The notes under the pieces: generated by a model
Told to the model about the DNA's origin: nothing
The model's database searches: none
What the model saw: the letters and a program-made list of their open reading frames with translations, nothing else
Translations under genes and position numbers: made by a program
Shown: positions 1 to 7,619 of the stretch, piece after piece
Layout: each line of letters begins with the position of its first letter
Numbering within the stretch: position 1 is the first letter of the stretch
DNA from: Bacteroidota bacterium
Lineage (GTDB): Bacteria > Bacteroidota > Ignavibacteria > Ignavibacteriales > Ignavibacteriaceae
Assembly: GCA_021796135.1 (NCBI GenBank)
Contig: JAJYOQ010000180.1
Span: 1 to 7,922 of the forward strand
Direction: 5' to 3'
DNA length: 7,922 nt

Positions 1-848
1 AATTGTGAGGTTTTGCATCCTTCAATAGTATAATGCCCTGAATTATGAGGACGAGGCGCCATCTCATTCACCAATATTTTCCTGCCTTTTGTAAGAAATA
101 ATTCAATTCCGAATAACCCATATCCGCCAACTGCTTCTACTGAAGCTATTGACATTTCTTCTGCAATTCTTTTCAAGCGGGGTGATATTTGCGCCGGAGC
201 GATTACTATCTTGCAGATATGATTTTCCTGAATGGTCTGTACAACCGGATATGTCTTCAATTCTTTTTTTGTTCTTACAATCATAACTGCTAGTTCCATT
301 TTGAAGTCAATAAATTCTTCAGCATAGATTTCGCTCTTTCTGGATTTTAATTTTTCTAAACCTTCAATAAAGGAATTTTTATCATAAACTAATGAATTCC
401 CGTAACCGTCATATCCCATTTTACATGATTTGAGGACAAATCTTTTACCTAATTTAGAAGATACAATTTCATAATTATTTCGAGTATCAATTTTTAAAAA
501 CTTTGCGACAGGTATATCGTTTTTTTGTAAGGTTTTCTTTTGAATATATTTATCTTGAATTAACGAAATGGTTCTCGATGAAGGCATAACTTTTTTCCCC
601 AGTCCTTCAATAAACCGTAACCTCTTAAAATCAATAAACTCGTTTTCTAATGTTATAATATCTGATTCATTAGCAAATTTTCTAAGAATTTCTTCGTCAT
701 CGACCCAGCCGGTGAATTCCTTTTTTGTCAATTGCCCTGCGGGAGAATCTTTAACTTTTTCCAGTATAGCAATATCAAAACCCAACTTAAATGCCTGATA
801 AGCAGACATGCGGGCAAGTTGTCCGCCTCCCAGTATTCCAATAGTCAT
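1..848 (-). CDS. purK: N5-carboxyaminoimidazole ribonucleotide synthase, PurK (C-terminus cut by window edge)
   Basis: PurK is the ATP-grasp enzyme that carboxylates 5-aminoimidazole ribonucleotide with bicarbonate and ATP to give N5-CAIR in de novo purine synthesis; PurE then rearranges the product. Translating the minus strand from the ATG at 846-848 gives 282 codons that stay open to the left edge. Seen: a dinucleotide-like N-terminal loop GGGQLARM at residues 7-14, the ATP-grasp segment with MGYDGYGN at about 144-151, EEF and MELAVM at about 177-189, IAPA at 216-219, and the family signature NEMAPRPHNSGHYT at about 261-274. The family is usually about 350-390 residues, so roughly the last 80-100 are missing outside the window. 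The start fits because GILGGGQL follows directly. The gene lies 37 bases downstream of comEC, probably in the same transcript. No clear Shine-Dalgarno sequence is visible, and no purE is in the window. Confidence 0.96.
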   Translation of the reverse strand, partial: MTIGILGGGQLARMSAYQAFKLGFDIAILEKVKDSPAGQLTKKEFTGWVDDEEILRKFANESDIITLENEFIDFKRLRFIEGLGKKVMPSSRTISLIQDKYIQKKTLQKNDIPVAKFLKIDTRNNYEIVSSKLGKRFVLKSCKMGYDGYGNSLVYDKNSFIEGLEKLKSRKSEIYAEEFIDFKMELAVMIVRTKKELKTYPVVQTIQENHICKIVIAPAQISPRLKRIAEEMSIASVEAVGGYGLFGIELFLTKGRKILVNEMAPRPHNSGHYTIEGCKTSQ

Positions 849-885
849 TTTCTTATTCAATTTTGTCCAAATCTATATTATTAAA

Positions 886-3279
886 TCAATTGTTCCAATT
901 TAACGGGTAAATACTTTCTCCGTTTGTTATTAGAATTATTCCTCCGTCTCGGTCTGTTCTATATATCTTAGAGTTAATATTCTTTAAGCGATTAATAACT
1001 TCCGCCGAGGGATGCCCAAATTTATTTTTAATTCCTACACTAATCAAACTTATTTTTGGTCTTACCAAATTAAGAAATTTTTCTGAACTTCCCTTGCCGC
1101 TCCCGTGATGCGATATTTTTAATATATCGCTTGTAATAATGTTCTTGTCCCTGGACACATAATAATTTTCTGCGGTTTCATCGATATCGCCCGTAAAAAG
1201 CATACCGATTTTACCATAAACTATTTTGAAGAAACCACTGCGATTGTTTGAAGTGACTTTCTTACCTATATGTTTTGGAGAATCATTTAAGAAATATATT
1301 CTTGCATTCCCTACTGGAAGTATCTTCCTTGTATATGTTTCATAAGGAACCTTCTTTTTATCTAAAAATCGTATAAATAATTTTTCTTTTACTGAAGAGG
1401 TATCAATCTCTGTGATAAATACTTTTTCTATTTTATTGTCTTTTATAAGAGATACTATCCCTCCGTAATGATCTGAATCGAAATGAGAAATAAAAGCATA
1501 ATTTATTTTAGGAATATTAAAATATTCCAGCAATGGAACAATAATCTTTTCTCCGGTATCATAAAATGATGCTGCCGGTCCGGCATCTATTAACCCGGTT
1601 TTTCCGTTTGGGAAACGAATTAGAAAAGAATCACCCTGCCCTACATCTACCATAAATACACTGAGTATATTTTTCGGAAAGTTTAATCTTTCTTCAATCG
1701 GACAATACATCAATATATCGGCAAATATTAAACTTATAAAAATAATTTTTGAAATTATTTTATTAAAATATTTGTAGCCGGCAAACATTAAAAATATTAA
1801 TGAATAAAATATTATTGAGTCCGTTAATGTAAACCCACGTATCCATATAAAAGAATATTTCAATTCTCCGGTTTCATGTATAAACCTAAAAAGGAGTGCA
1901 CAAACAATATTATTTGTTAATGCTGCAAAAGTTGCTAAATAAGGTGAAATAAAACTCAATACTATAGTAAATGATGCAATTCCGACAATCAGTCCGATTA
2001 CGGGGATTACAATTATATTAGCAAATAAAGCCGCCAGAGATAATTTGTTAAAGAAAATTAGGATAAAAGGAAGTGTCCCGATTTGGGCAGAAAGAGACAT
2101 CGCAATCAATCCTAAAATATTTTTAAGTACCTTAGAATTTATTTTTAGAAGATTAATATTTGATTGAAAAAATGGGTAAATCGCTCCGATGGAAAAAACA
2201 GATGCAAAGGATAATTGAAAACCGGGATTGAATATTTCACTCGGTACAAAAGATAATATTATTATTGCAGCCAATGCAAGCGAATTAAATATATTGCTGA
2301 ATCGGTTTGTAAGACTTGATATTATTATCACTCCTGCCATTATTACTGCTCTTACTACTGACGAAGGCATCCCAGTTAAAATCATAAATACTAACAAACC
2401 TGATATAACTACAATAGAGCGGAAATAAATATTCAGTCTTCCGAATAAAAAATAAAAGATTACAATAATATAACCCACGTGCAGACCGGAAACTGCAAGC
2501 ACATGCATAACCCCTGAATTTATAAATTCAGTTTTTGTCTCCTGACTTATCTCGCTTCTATCTGCAAGCAGTAATCCTTTAATTAAAGAAGCTGTTTGAG
2601 CTGAATGCAATCCGCTTATTTTATTATCTAAATATTTTCTTACACTGTATACAAAGGCTCGAAAATTATTTTTATTATAATTTATAATAGAAATATCCCT
2701 GCTGTTATAACAGCTAATTGTGCCGCTAATTCCATTTGATCGTAAATATTTACCGAAGTCAAATTCTCCCGGATTTCCCTTTCCATTACTTATATCGAAA
2801 TTTCCTGAAATTTTTATTTTATTTCCTATATTTAGCAAATTATATATTGAATCGATTAGATTTTTATTATTTACATTTATTCTGCAAATGAATTTTGTCT
2901 TTAATTTTGCTGCATTATCTTTGTACTTGATTGAGTCGGATGTAAGATAAAATACTATTCCCTTATTATGATTTAATTCAATATTCTCAATCGTACCAAA
3001 GGCATGTATGCCTTTCATCCTGTAAATATTTTGTGGTAATAGAGTTTGATTAGCGTAGTAATTCCGGGCAATGAAATTTCCGGAAAATACTATAATTATG
3101 CATGTACTTAATGAGATTAAAATCGAATGTTGGGATTTTACTCTAATCAGTATAATTAATATAATAACTGCGGATACAATAATTAAGCAATAGGATAATG
3201 GCTGAAATGAGAAATATTTTTGTAAAATAATCCCCATAATAAAAAATATGGCAAATTTGACTAACGGATAATCTTTCAT
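886..3279 (-). CDS. comEC: ComEC/Rec2-type DNA-uptake channel with C-terminal metallo-beta-lactamase-fold domain
   Basis: ComEC is the inner-membrane channel that brings single-stranded DNA into the cytoplasm during natural transformation. The 797-residue product has the full three-part architecture. Residues 1-70 hold hydrophobic segments. The soluble DUF4131/OB-like region covers about 80-200, with the family motif NPGEFDFGKYLRSNGI near 169-184. The multi-helix Competence domain covers about 225-525 and contains the hallmark HVLAVSGLHVG at 259-269. The C-terminal metallo-beta-lactamase fold covers about 538-790, with DVGQGDS at 545-551, the metal motif HFDSDH at 599-604, FTGDID at 695-700, SHHGS at 723-727 and GHPS at 755-758. 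All expected metal ligands are present, so the nuclease-like domain looks intact. The ATG overlaps the stop of the upstream metalloenzyme gene (ATGA), which suggests translational coupling. No other competence gene is in the window, so uptake competence is not shown by this gene alone. Confidence 0.97.
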   Translation of the reverse strand: MKDYPLVKFAIFFIMGIILQKYFSFQPLSYCLIIVSAVIILIILIRVKSQHSILISLSTCIIIVFSGNFIARNYYANQTLLPQNIYRMKGIHAFGTIENIELNHNKGIVFYLTSDSIKYKDNAAKLKTKFICRINVNNKNLIDSIYNLLNIGNKIKISGNFDISNGKGNPGEFDFGKYLRSNGISGTISCYNSRDISIINYNKNNFRAFVYSVRKYLDNKISGLHSAQTASLIKGLLLADRSEISQETKTEFINSGVMHVLAVSGLHVGYIIVIFYFLFGRLNIYFRSIVVISGLLVFMILTGMPSSVVRAVIMAGVIIISSLTNRFSNIFNSLALAAIIILSFVPSEIFNPGFQLSFASVFSIGAIYPFFQSNINLLKINSKVLKNILGLIAMSLSAQIGTLPFILIFFNKLSLAALFANIIVIPVIGLIVGIASFTIVLSFISPYLATFAALTNNIVCALLFRFIHETGELKYSFIWIRGFTLTDSIIFYSLIFLMFAGYKYFNKIISKIIFISLIFADILMYCPIEERLNFPKNILSVFMVDVGQGDSFLIRFPNGKTGLIDAGPAASFYDTGEKIIVPLLEYFNIPKINYAFISHFDSDHYGGIVSLIKDNKIEKVFITEIDTSSVKEKLFIRFLDKKKVPYETYTRKILPVGNARIYFLNDSPKHIGKKVTSNNRSGFFKIVYGKIGMLFTGDIDETAENYYVSRDKNIITSDILKISHHGSGKGSSEKFLNLVRPKISLISVGIKNKFGHPSAEVINRLKNINSKIYRTDRDGGIILITNGESIYPLNWNN

Positions 3280-4181
3280 TTCAAAACATTTATTAACTCG
3301 TTCTTGATTTGGGAAATGTCTTTAATTTTATTTGCTAGTCTTTCCCCATGTTTACCAGCGCTAATAGTTAAACAGTTATTTAGTGTATGTGTCTTTACTG
3401 ACAGATCTTCATAATTTCCATGATCGGAACATACTAATAAAGTCATTTTTGATTTGTCTAATTTAGTCAGCAAAGTGTAGAGGAAGTCATCCAGAACTGC
3501 CGCTGCATATTCAACATCACCGTCATATTTCCCATGTCCGATATAATCTGTTAAATAATACTCATACATAGTAAAATGATTTTCTGCGGCAATACGCAAT
3601 AGTCTCCTGGCTGCTGTCGATGCCTTTATCTCAGGCAGTTTATACTTTAATCTTTGATTCCATCGGGTATTAATTATTTCAGCAGTTACGGCTTTGCCGT
3701 TTCGAACATCAGATGAAGTTTTAAATTTAACCTTACTTAAACGACAGGCTAATGGAGTGGAACTCAATCTTGGTTTTACAGATTTAATATATTTAAAAAA
3801 CACTTTTGGATATCCGTTAGCAAAGCAAACCTTCATTTTATGGGATTGAAAATGTCTGAAAATATTTTGTGATTCTAGTATAGGAATGGTTGTGGAATAA
3901 GGAAAGGGTCCGAAGTGTTTACCGACAAATTTCGGCGCATTAAATCCGCATAATATTGATGTCTGTCCCGTGCCGCTTTGCGGAAATCCTTCGACTCCGA
4001 GTCTCGCGTCGGTTGGAAATATATATGCGTCTTTAGAAGTTATATATTCATTATTAATATTAGGGATATCTCCGAAATACTTGGTGAATAATTTAAATTT
4101 ATATTTAAAGAATGGATTGTTCTGGTAATCCTCCCTACCTATTCCAACCCCATCAAGGAATACTAGCAATGCAGACTGCAC
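3276..4181 (-). CDS. Uncharacterised metalloenzyme of the alkaline phosphatase / phosphoglycerate mutase superfamily
   Basis: This 301-residue cytoplasmic protein carries the two-metal site of the superfamily that includes cofactor-independent phosphoglycerate mutase and phosphopentomutase. Visible candidates are Asp10 in FLDGVGIG, the nucleophile loop QSGTGQTS at 68-75 (Ser69 by spacing to the following Gly, Thr71 as alternative), Asp212 and His216 in TDYIGHG, Asp253-His254 in CSDHGN, and His265 in KTHTLN. The spacings (4 between Asp212 and His216, 11 between His254 and His265) match the family. Residues of about 80-200 form a small cap unlike the long transferase domain of true iPGM, and the whole protein is much shorter than iPGM, so neither named mutase activity should be assigned. 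Similar proteins are usually annotated only as metalloenzyme-domain proteins. The start is GTG at 4179-4181; an in-frame stop lies two codons upstream. It follows dtd by 29 bases and overlaps comEC by 4 bases. Confidence 0.85.
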   Translation of the reverse strand: MQSALLVFLDGVGIGREDYQNNPFFKYKFKLFTKYFGDIPNINNEYITSKDAYIFPTDARLGVEGFPQSGTGQTSILCGFNAPKFVGKHFGPFPYSTTIPILESQNIFRHFQSHKMKVCFANGYPKVFFKYIKSVKPRLSSTPLACRLSKVKFKTSSDVRNGKAVTAEIINTRWNQRLKYKLPEIKASTAARRLLRIAAENHFTMYEYYLTDYIGHGKYDGDVEYAAAVLDDFLYTLLTKLDKSKMTLLVCSDHGNYEDLSVKTHTLNNCLTISAGKHGERLANKIKDISQIKNELINVLK

Positions 4182-4210
4182 ATTATTACCGATTTATATG
4201 TTAATAAAAA

Positions 4211-4681
4211 TTATTTAGATTCAACAATAATTGTTACCGGTCCGTCATTAAATATTTTTACAAGCATCATCTCACCAAAAATTCCGGTTTTAATTTTTCC
4301 ACTTCCAAGATTTAATTTCATTCTATTTATAAAACTTTGATATAGATTTAGTGCATCATCAGGTTTTGCTGCCTTTGTAAAATCAGGTCTATTTCCGCGG
4401 GAAGTGTCTCCGTATAAAGTAAATTGAGAAATTATCAGCACCTCGCCGTTAATATCTTTGACAGACAAACTCATCTTATCGCTTCCCGAATTCCGGTTTG
4501 CATCTTTCTCTGAGAATATTCTTAATGCACTGCACTTGTCGGCAACATACTCAGCATCTTTTTTCTCATCACCTTCTTTCACTCCAACTAATATAACAAG
4601 TCCGGCATTTATTTCCTCTTTATAATTTGCAGCCGGAATATCAACCCCTCCTGAGATTACCTTCTGAACTATTGCCCTCAC
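4211..4681 (-). CDS. dtd: D-aminoacyl-tRNA deacylase (Dtd)
   Basis: Dtd hydrolyses D-amino acids, and glycine mischarged on tRNA-Ala, from tRNA in the cytoplasm, keeping the pool of charged tRNAs correct. The 156-residue product matches the bacterial DTD1 family along its length: MRAIVQKV at the N-terminus, the catalytic SQFTL motif at 85-89 (SQxTL), GNRPDF at 96-101, and the chirality-checking cis-Gly-Pro motif NDGP at 145-148 near the C-terminus. It is a little longer than the usual 145-150 residues because of a few extra residues in the loop at about 59-68. Translation starts at a GTG that overlaps the prmC stop as GTGA. The family's conserved Met-Arg-Ala start falls exactly on that GTG, and a good Shine-Dalgarno sequence lies in front of it. 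The downstream metalloenzyme follows after 29 bases. Confidence 0.96.
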   Translation of the reverse strand: MRAIVQKVISGGVDIPAANYKEEINAGLVILVGVKEGDEKKDAEYVADKCSALRIFSEKDANRNSGSDKMSLSVKDINGEVLIISQFTLYGDTSRGNRPDFTKAAKPDDALNLYQSFINRMKLNLGSGKIKTGIFGEMMLVKIFNDGPVTIIVESK

Positions 4682-5532
4682 AGAAGTTCTCCCCGAATAA
4701 TTCTGTCTATATTTTGATAATCTTTCTTTACCGATATATTAATAAAATGATTTTTTTTCATTATATCATGAACATTTTCGGAGTGTCCTTGTCCTAATTC
4801 AAAAAATAATTTGCCGCCTTTTTTGAGGTATATGTCGCACTTTGAAGAGATAATATCATAAAAACTAAGACCATTTGATGAATCTGTCAGTGCAACCTTT
4901 GGCTCGTAATCTTTTAATTCTTTATTAAGATTTTTGAAATCCTCCGATGTAATATAAGGAGGATTAGATACAATGATGTCAAAATTATTTTCCGGAAGTT
5001 TTTCCGATGAAAAAATATCATTCACAATAAATTTTATTTTATCAGATACATCGTTAGATATTGCATTTTCTATTGCTATGTCAATGGCTTCCCCGCTAAT
5101 GTCAGTAGCAATAATAATAGAATTTGGGATAAATTTTGCGAGTGTAATAGCTATATTACCGCTTCCTGTGCCTATATCTAATATTTTTATAAAATCTTGG
5201 CTTTTGAATTCATTTATAATTTCTTCGGTAAGTAACTCAGTTTCAGGTCTTGGGATTAACACAGAGGGCGATATTTTAAGATCTAATCCGAAAAAATTCA
5301 CTGTCCCAAGAATATATTGAAGGGGTTCGAATTCACTTCTTCTTTTAAGAAATTGACGATATAAAACTATTTCATCTTCTTTCAAGGGTCTGTCAAAAGA
5401 TAGATAAAGTTCTAATCTTTTCAATTTAAGAATATGTGCTAAAATTAATTCAGCATTTATCCTGGGCGATTCGATCCCTTTATTCTTCAGATATTCGGTT
5501 GAAAGATTGATTGATTCTAAAACTGTCAGCAT
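4678..5532 (-). CDS. prmC: Peptide chain release factor N5-glutamine methyltransferase (PrmC/HemK)
   Basis: PrmC uses S-adenosylmethionine to methylate the glutamine of the GGQ motif in release factors RF1 and RF2, which speeds peptide release at stop codons. The 284-residue product is of normal length. Residues 1-85 form the helical release-factor-binding domain. The linker carries IPRPETE at 93-99. The Rossmann-fold methyltransferase follows, with the SAM loop LDIGTGSGN at 118-126, the acidic residue ending strand 2 in ATDIS at 142-146, and the catalytic NPPY motif at 190-193 that binds the glutamine amide. The start is the ATG at 5530-5532, giving MLTVLESINL, typical of the family. It lies 57 bases after ptsI, and its stop overlaps dtd. 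In many bacteria prmC follows prfA; here it does not, so the RF1 gene must lie elsewhere. Confidence 0.97.
   Translation of the reverse strand: MLTVLESINLSTEYLKNKGIESPRINAELILAHILKLKRLELYLSFDRPLKEDEIVLYRQFLKRRSEFEPLQYILGTVNFFGLDLKISPSVLIPRPETELLTEEIINEFKSQDFIKILDIGTGSGNIAITLAKFIPNSIIIATDISGEAIDIAIENAISNDVSDKIKFIVNDIFSSEKLPENNFDIIVSNPPYITSEDFKNLNKELKDYEPKVALTDSSNGLSFYDIISSKCDIYLKKGGKLFFELGQGHSENVHDIMKKNHFINISVKKDYQNIDRIIRGELL
4689..4694 (-). promoter_or_regulatory. Shine-Dalgarno sequence for dtd inside the end of prmC
   Basis: On the minus strand the bases GGGGAG lie seven bases before the GTG of dtd and overlap the codons for the Arg-Gly-Glu near the C-terminus of PrmC. This is the clearest ribosome binding site in the window; most other genes here have little or none. 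It supports GTG at 4679-4681 as the true start of dtd. The role is inferred from sequence and spacing. Confidence 0.6.
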
Positions 5533-5536
5533 TTAA

Positions 5537-5554
5537 ATATCTTTAATTAGATAT
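5537..5554. repeat. Short perfect inverted repeat in front of prmC
   Basis: The 57-base gap between ptsI and prmC is AT-rich and contains ATATCT and AGATAT as perfect 6-base arms around a 6-base AT loop. It ends four bases before the prmC start codon. It might be a regulator binding site or a weak hairpin close to the ribosome entry site. There is no GC-rich stem followed by a T-run, so it is not a typical rho-independent terminator. In a stretch this AT-rich such a repeat may arise by chance. No convincing -35/-10 pair was found in the gap. Confidence 0.3.
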
Positions 5555-5589
5555 GAATAATATATATTAAATTCTAAAGCCCGGGATAG

Positions 5590-7356
5590 CTAAATAATGT
5601 TTCTAGTTCTGGTGATTGAATTATCTTTAAAAAACTTTTGCAGCTTTTCGGTAATATCTTCAACTGTCGCAGATGCAAGGCACTCTTCCCCTAATATTTT
5701 AGCTTTTTCAAATGAAATACTTCTGATAATTCTTTTAGCGTAAGGTATAGTAGTAGGTGAAATACTCAAACTATTTAACCCCAGCCCTATTAAAAGAGGA
5801 ATTGCAAGTGTATCTGCAGCCATTTCACCGCAGAGACTAACTGATTTATGTGCACGTTTTGCCTCTTTGACAATATGACTTAGCGTCCTAATTACTGCAG
5901 GATGAAATTCCTGATATAAATTTGATACTAAATCATTTCCCCTATCAACAGCCATCAAATATTGTATTAAGTCATTTGTCCCGATGCTAATAAAATCGAC
6001 TATTTCAGCTAATTCATAAGTTAAAAGCGCAGCTGACGGCACTTCAATCATAATTCCGATCTTACAATCTTTGTCAAAGTTAATTTTCTCATGTTTCAGC
6101 TCAATTTTGCATTCATTAATTATCGCTAATGACTTCCTAATTTCTCTTATGGATGAAACCATTGGCAGCATGAATTGTATATTTTTATTCGAACTAGCTT
6201 TAAGCACAGCTCGAATTTGAGTACGAAACATATTTTCATTTTCTAAAAGCAGTCTAATGCCGCGAAGTCCCAAAAACGGATTTGGTTCCGTAAAATCAAG
6301 AAATTTGAACTTATCACCTCCTATATCAAATGCACGAATAATTAACGGCTTTGGATATATTCTTGTAGAAAGGTTTGCATATATTTTTGTTTGTTCGTCT
6401 TCATTAGGAATTTCTCCGAGTTCTTCGATGATTTGTTCGGTTCTATATAGTCCTATTCCTTTAGCATCATTGGTTATAACAAGATCAATTTCTCCAGTTA
6501 CATCTACATTTGCTAGTAACTGAATTTCATGACCGTCTATTGTCTTTGCCGGTTGATCTTTAAGTTCCGCCAAACTCTTCTGAAGTTCTATCAATTTTTC
6601 ATGTTTAGCTTTAAAGAAATTGATTTGTTCATCATTGGGATTTACTAAAACATAGCCGTGAAATCCATCAATAATAATAGTATCGCCGTCTTTAATGATC
6701 TTTGTAACATTATGAACGCCAACAACCGCAGGTATATCTAGTGATCTTGATATAATAGCTGCATGCGAAGTAAGACCTCCGTGTTCGGTTACAAATCCCT
6801 GAACATTACATCTAGATAATAAAATCGTATCAGAGGGTGTCAGAGAGTCGCTGACAACTATCATATCATTTTGGATTTTAGAAATCCATCTCTTTTTTTG
6901 AAGATTTCTAATGATCCGGTTTTTTATATCTTCAATATCACTGGCTCTTTCGTTCATGTAAGCTTCATGCGAATGTGCCATAAGCTGTTGATATTTTGAA
7001 ATTTCATTATTTACAATGAATTCAGGCTGTTTTTTTTCAATTTCAATTCTTTTATTAATATTATCCAACAAAATTGGATCGTCCAAAATCATCATCTGGG
7101 CTTCAAATATAGCTGCTCGCTGACCTTCCATTTTTTCTTTAGCAATAGCAAAAATTTTATTCAATTCCTTTTTTGATTTAGCTAATGCTTCAATCAAGTT
7201 ATTTTTAGCTTCTTCAATATTTGAAATATCGCCGTCATTTATTTCCAATTTTTCTTTGGTAAATAAATATGCTTTAGCAATTACAATCCCCGGAGCAGCT
7301 GCTATACCGGTAATTGCGTTTTCGGCTTCCTTAAATATTTGTTTAAAGTTTTTCAC
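5590..7356 (-). CDS. ptsI: Phosphoenolpyruvate-protein phosphotransferase (PTS enzyme I)
   Basis: Enzyme I takes phosphate from phosphoenolpyruvate onto its own histidine and passes it to HPr. The 588-residue protein has the standard order: N-terminal HPr-binding and phosphohistidine domains (about 15-240), then the PEP-binding TIM barrel (about 270-570). Visible residues are the phosphorylated His198 in GGLTSHAA, Arg305 in LYRTE, Arg341 in RAFDIGGDK, Glu438 in IEVPSA, Asn461-Asp462 in GTNDL, Arg472 in VDRGN and the acid/base Cys509 in LCGEMA. Their offsets from the E. coli enzyme are a steady 7-9 residues, so the active site looks complete. No extra GAF or IIA domain is fused. The start is a GTG at 7354-7356 that overlaps the ptsH stop as GTGA; an in-frame TGA lies two codons upstream. 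An AGAGGA sequence lies 11 bases before it. About 14 residues precede the usual family start (ITGIAAAPG). Confidence 0.97.
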   Translation of the reverse strand: MKNFKQIFKEAENAITGIAAAPGIVIAKAYLFTKEKLEINDGDISNIEEAKNNLIEALAKSKKELNKIFAIAKEKMEGQRAAIFEAQMMILDDPILLDNINKRIEIEKKQPEFIVNNEISKYQQLMAHSHEAYMNERASDIEDIKNRIIRNLQKKRWISKIQNDMIVVSDSLTPSDTILLSRCNVQGFVTEHGGLTSHAAIISRSLDIPAVVGVHNVTKIIKDGDTIIIDGFHGYVLVNPNDEQINFFKAKHEKLIELQKSLAELKDQPAKTIDGHEIQLLANVDVTGEIDLVITNDAKGIGLYRTEQIIEELGEIPNEDEQTKIYANLSTRIYPKPLIIRAFDIGGDKFKFLDFTEPNPFLGLRGIRLLLENENMFRTQIRAVLKASSNKNIQFMLPMVSSIREIRKSLAIINECKIELKHEKINFDKDCKIGIMIEVPSAALLTYELAEIVDFISIGTNDLIQYLMAVDRGNDLVSNLYQEFHPAVIRTLSHIVKEAKRAHKSVSLCGEMAADTLAIPLLIGLGLNSLSISPTTIPYAKRIIRSISFEKAKILGEECLASATVEDITEKLQKFFKDNSITRTRNII

Positions 7357-7619
7357 AATTCATCAAATCCTCTGTTAAAGTAATCAATTATTTCTTTAGA
7401 TGCTTCAACTTCATCAGTGCCTTCAAAAGTAAGAGTAAGTTCCGAGCCCATTTCGGCAGCTAAAGTCATTACTCCGATAATACTTTTAGCATTAATATTT
7501 AATCCGTCTTTGGAAATATAAAAATCACATTTATATTTTGAAGCTAATTTAACTAATGTGGCTGCGGGTCTTGTATGAAGTCCCGCTTTGTTTACAATTT
7601 TCACAGTTTGTTCAATCAT
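7353..7619 (-). CDS. ptsH: Phosphocarrier protein HPr
   Basis: HPr is the small cytoplasmic carrier that accepts phosphate from enzyme I and hands it to EIIA proteins or regulators. The 88-residue product has the usual length. The active-site histidine is His15 in GLHTRPAA. The regulatory site is also present: Ser46 in NAKSIIGVMTL, the residue phosphorylated by HPr kinase/phosphorylase in Firmicutes and many other bacteria. A matching hprK would therefore be expected elsewhere in the genome (inference). The ATG at 7617-7619 overlaps the stop of the upstream prenyl-synthase gene by one base (TAATG), and the stop overlaps ptsI by four, so the three genes are probably translated in step. No EII sugar permease is in the window, so the pair may serve regulation rather than sugar uptake. 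Confidence 0.97.
   Translation of the reverse strand: MIEQTVKIVNKAGLHTRPAATLVKLASKYKCDFYISKDGLNINAKSIIGVMTLAAEMGSELTLTFEGTDEVEASKEIIDYFNRGFDEL

Noticed and set aside
568..798. Open frame of 76 codons on the plus strand
   Set aside because: It lies wholly inside purK in antisense, has no recognisable protein pattern, and the purK frame shows clear family motifs.
2228..2950. Two plus-strand open frames (2228-2428 and 2720-2950)
   Set aside because: Both are antisense to conserved parts of comEC and show no family-like motif of their own.
3276..4181. Naming the metalloenzyme phosphopentomutase or phosphoglycerate mutase
   Set aside because: It shares the metal site, but it is too short for iPGM and its cap does not show phosphopentomutase-specific features that I can recognise.
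4973..5320. Plus-strand open frame of 115 codons
   Set aside because: It is antisense to the methyltransferase core of prmC; its Ser/Ile/Phe-rich composition is what an AT-rich antisense frame gives.
5576..5590. CCCGGG palindrome after ptsI as a terminator
   Set aside because: The six-base palindrome has no loop and no T-run follows on the transcribed strand.
6257..6523. Plus-strand open frame of 88 codons
   Set aside because: It is antisense to the enzyme I PEP-binding domain, with no ribosome binding site or recognisable domain.
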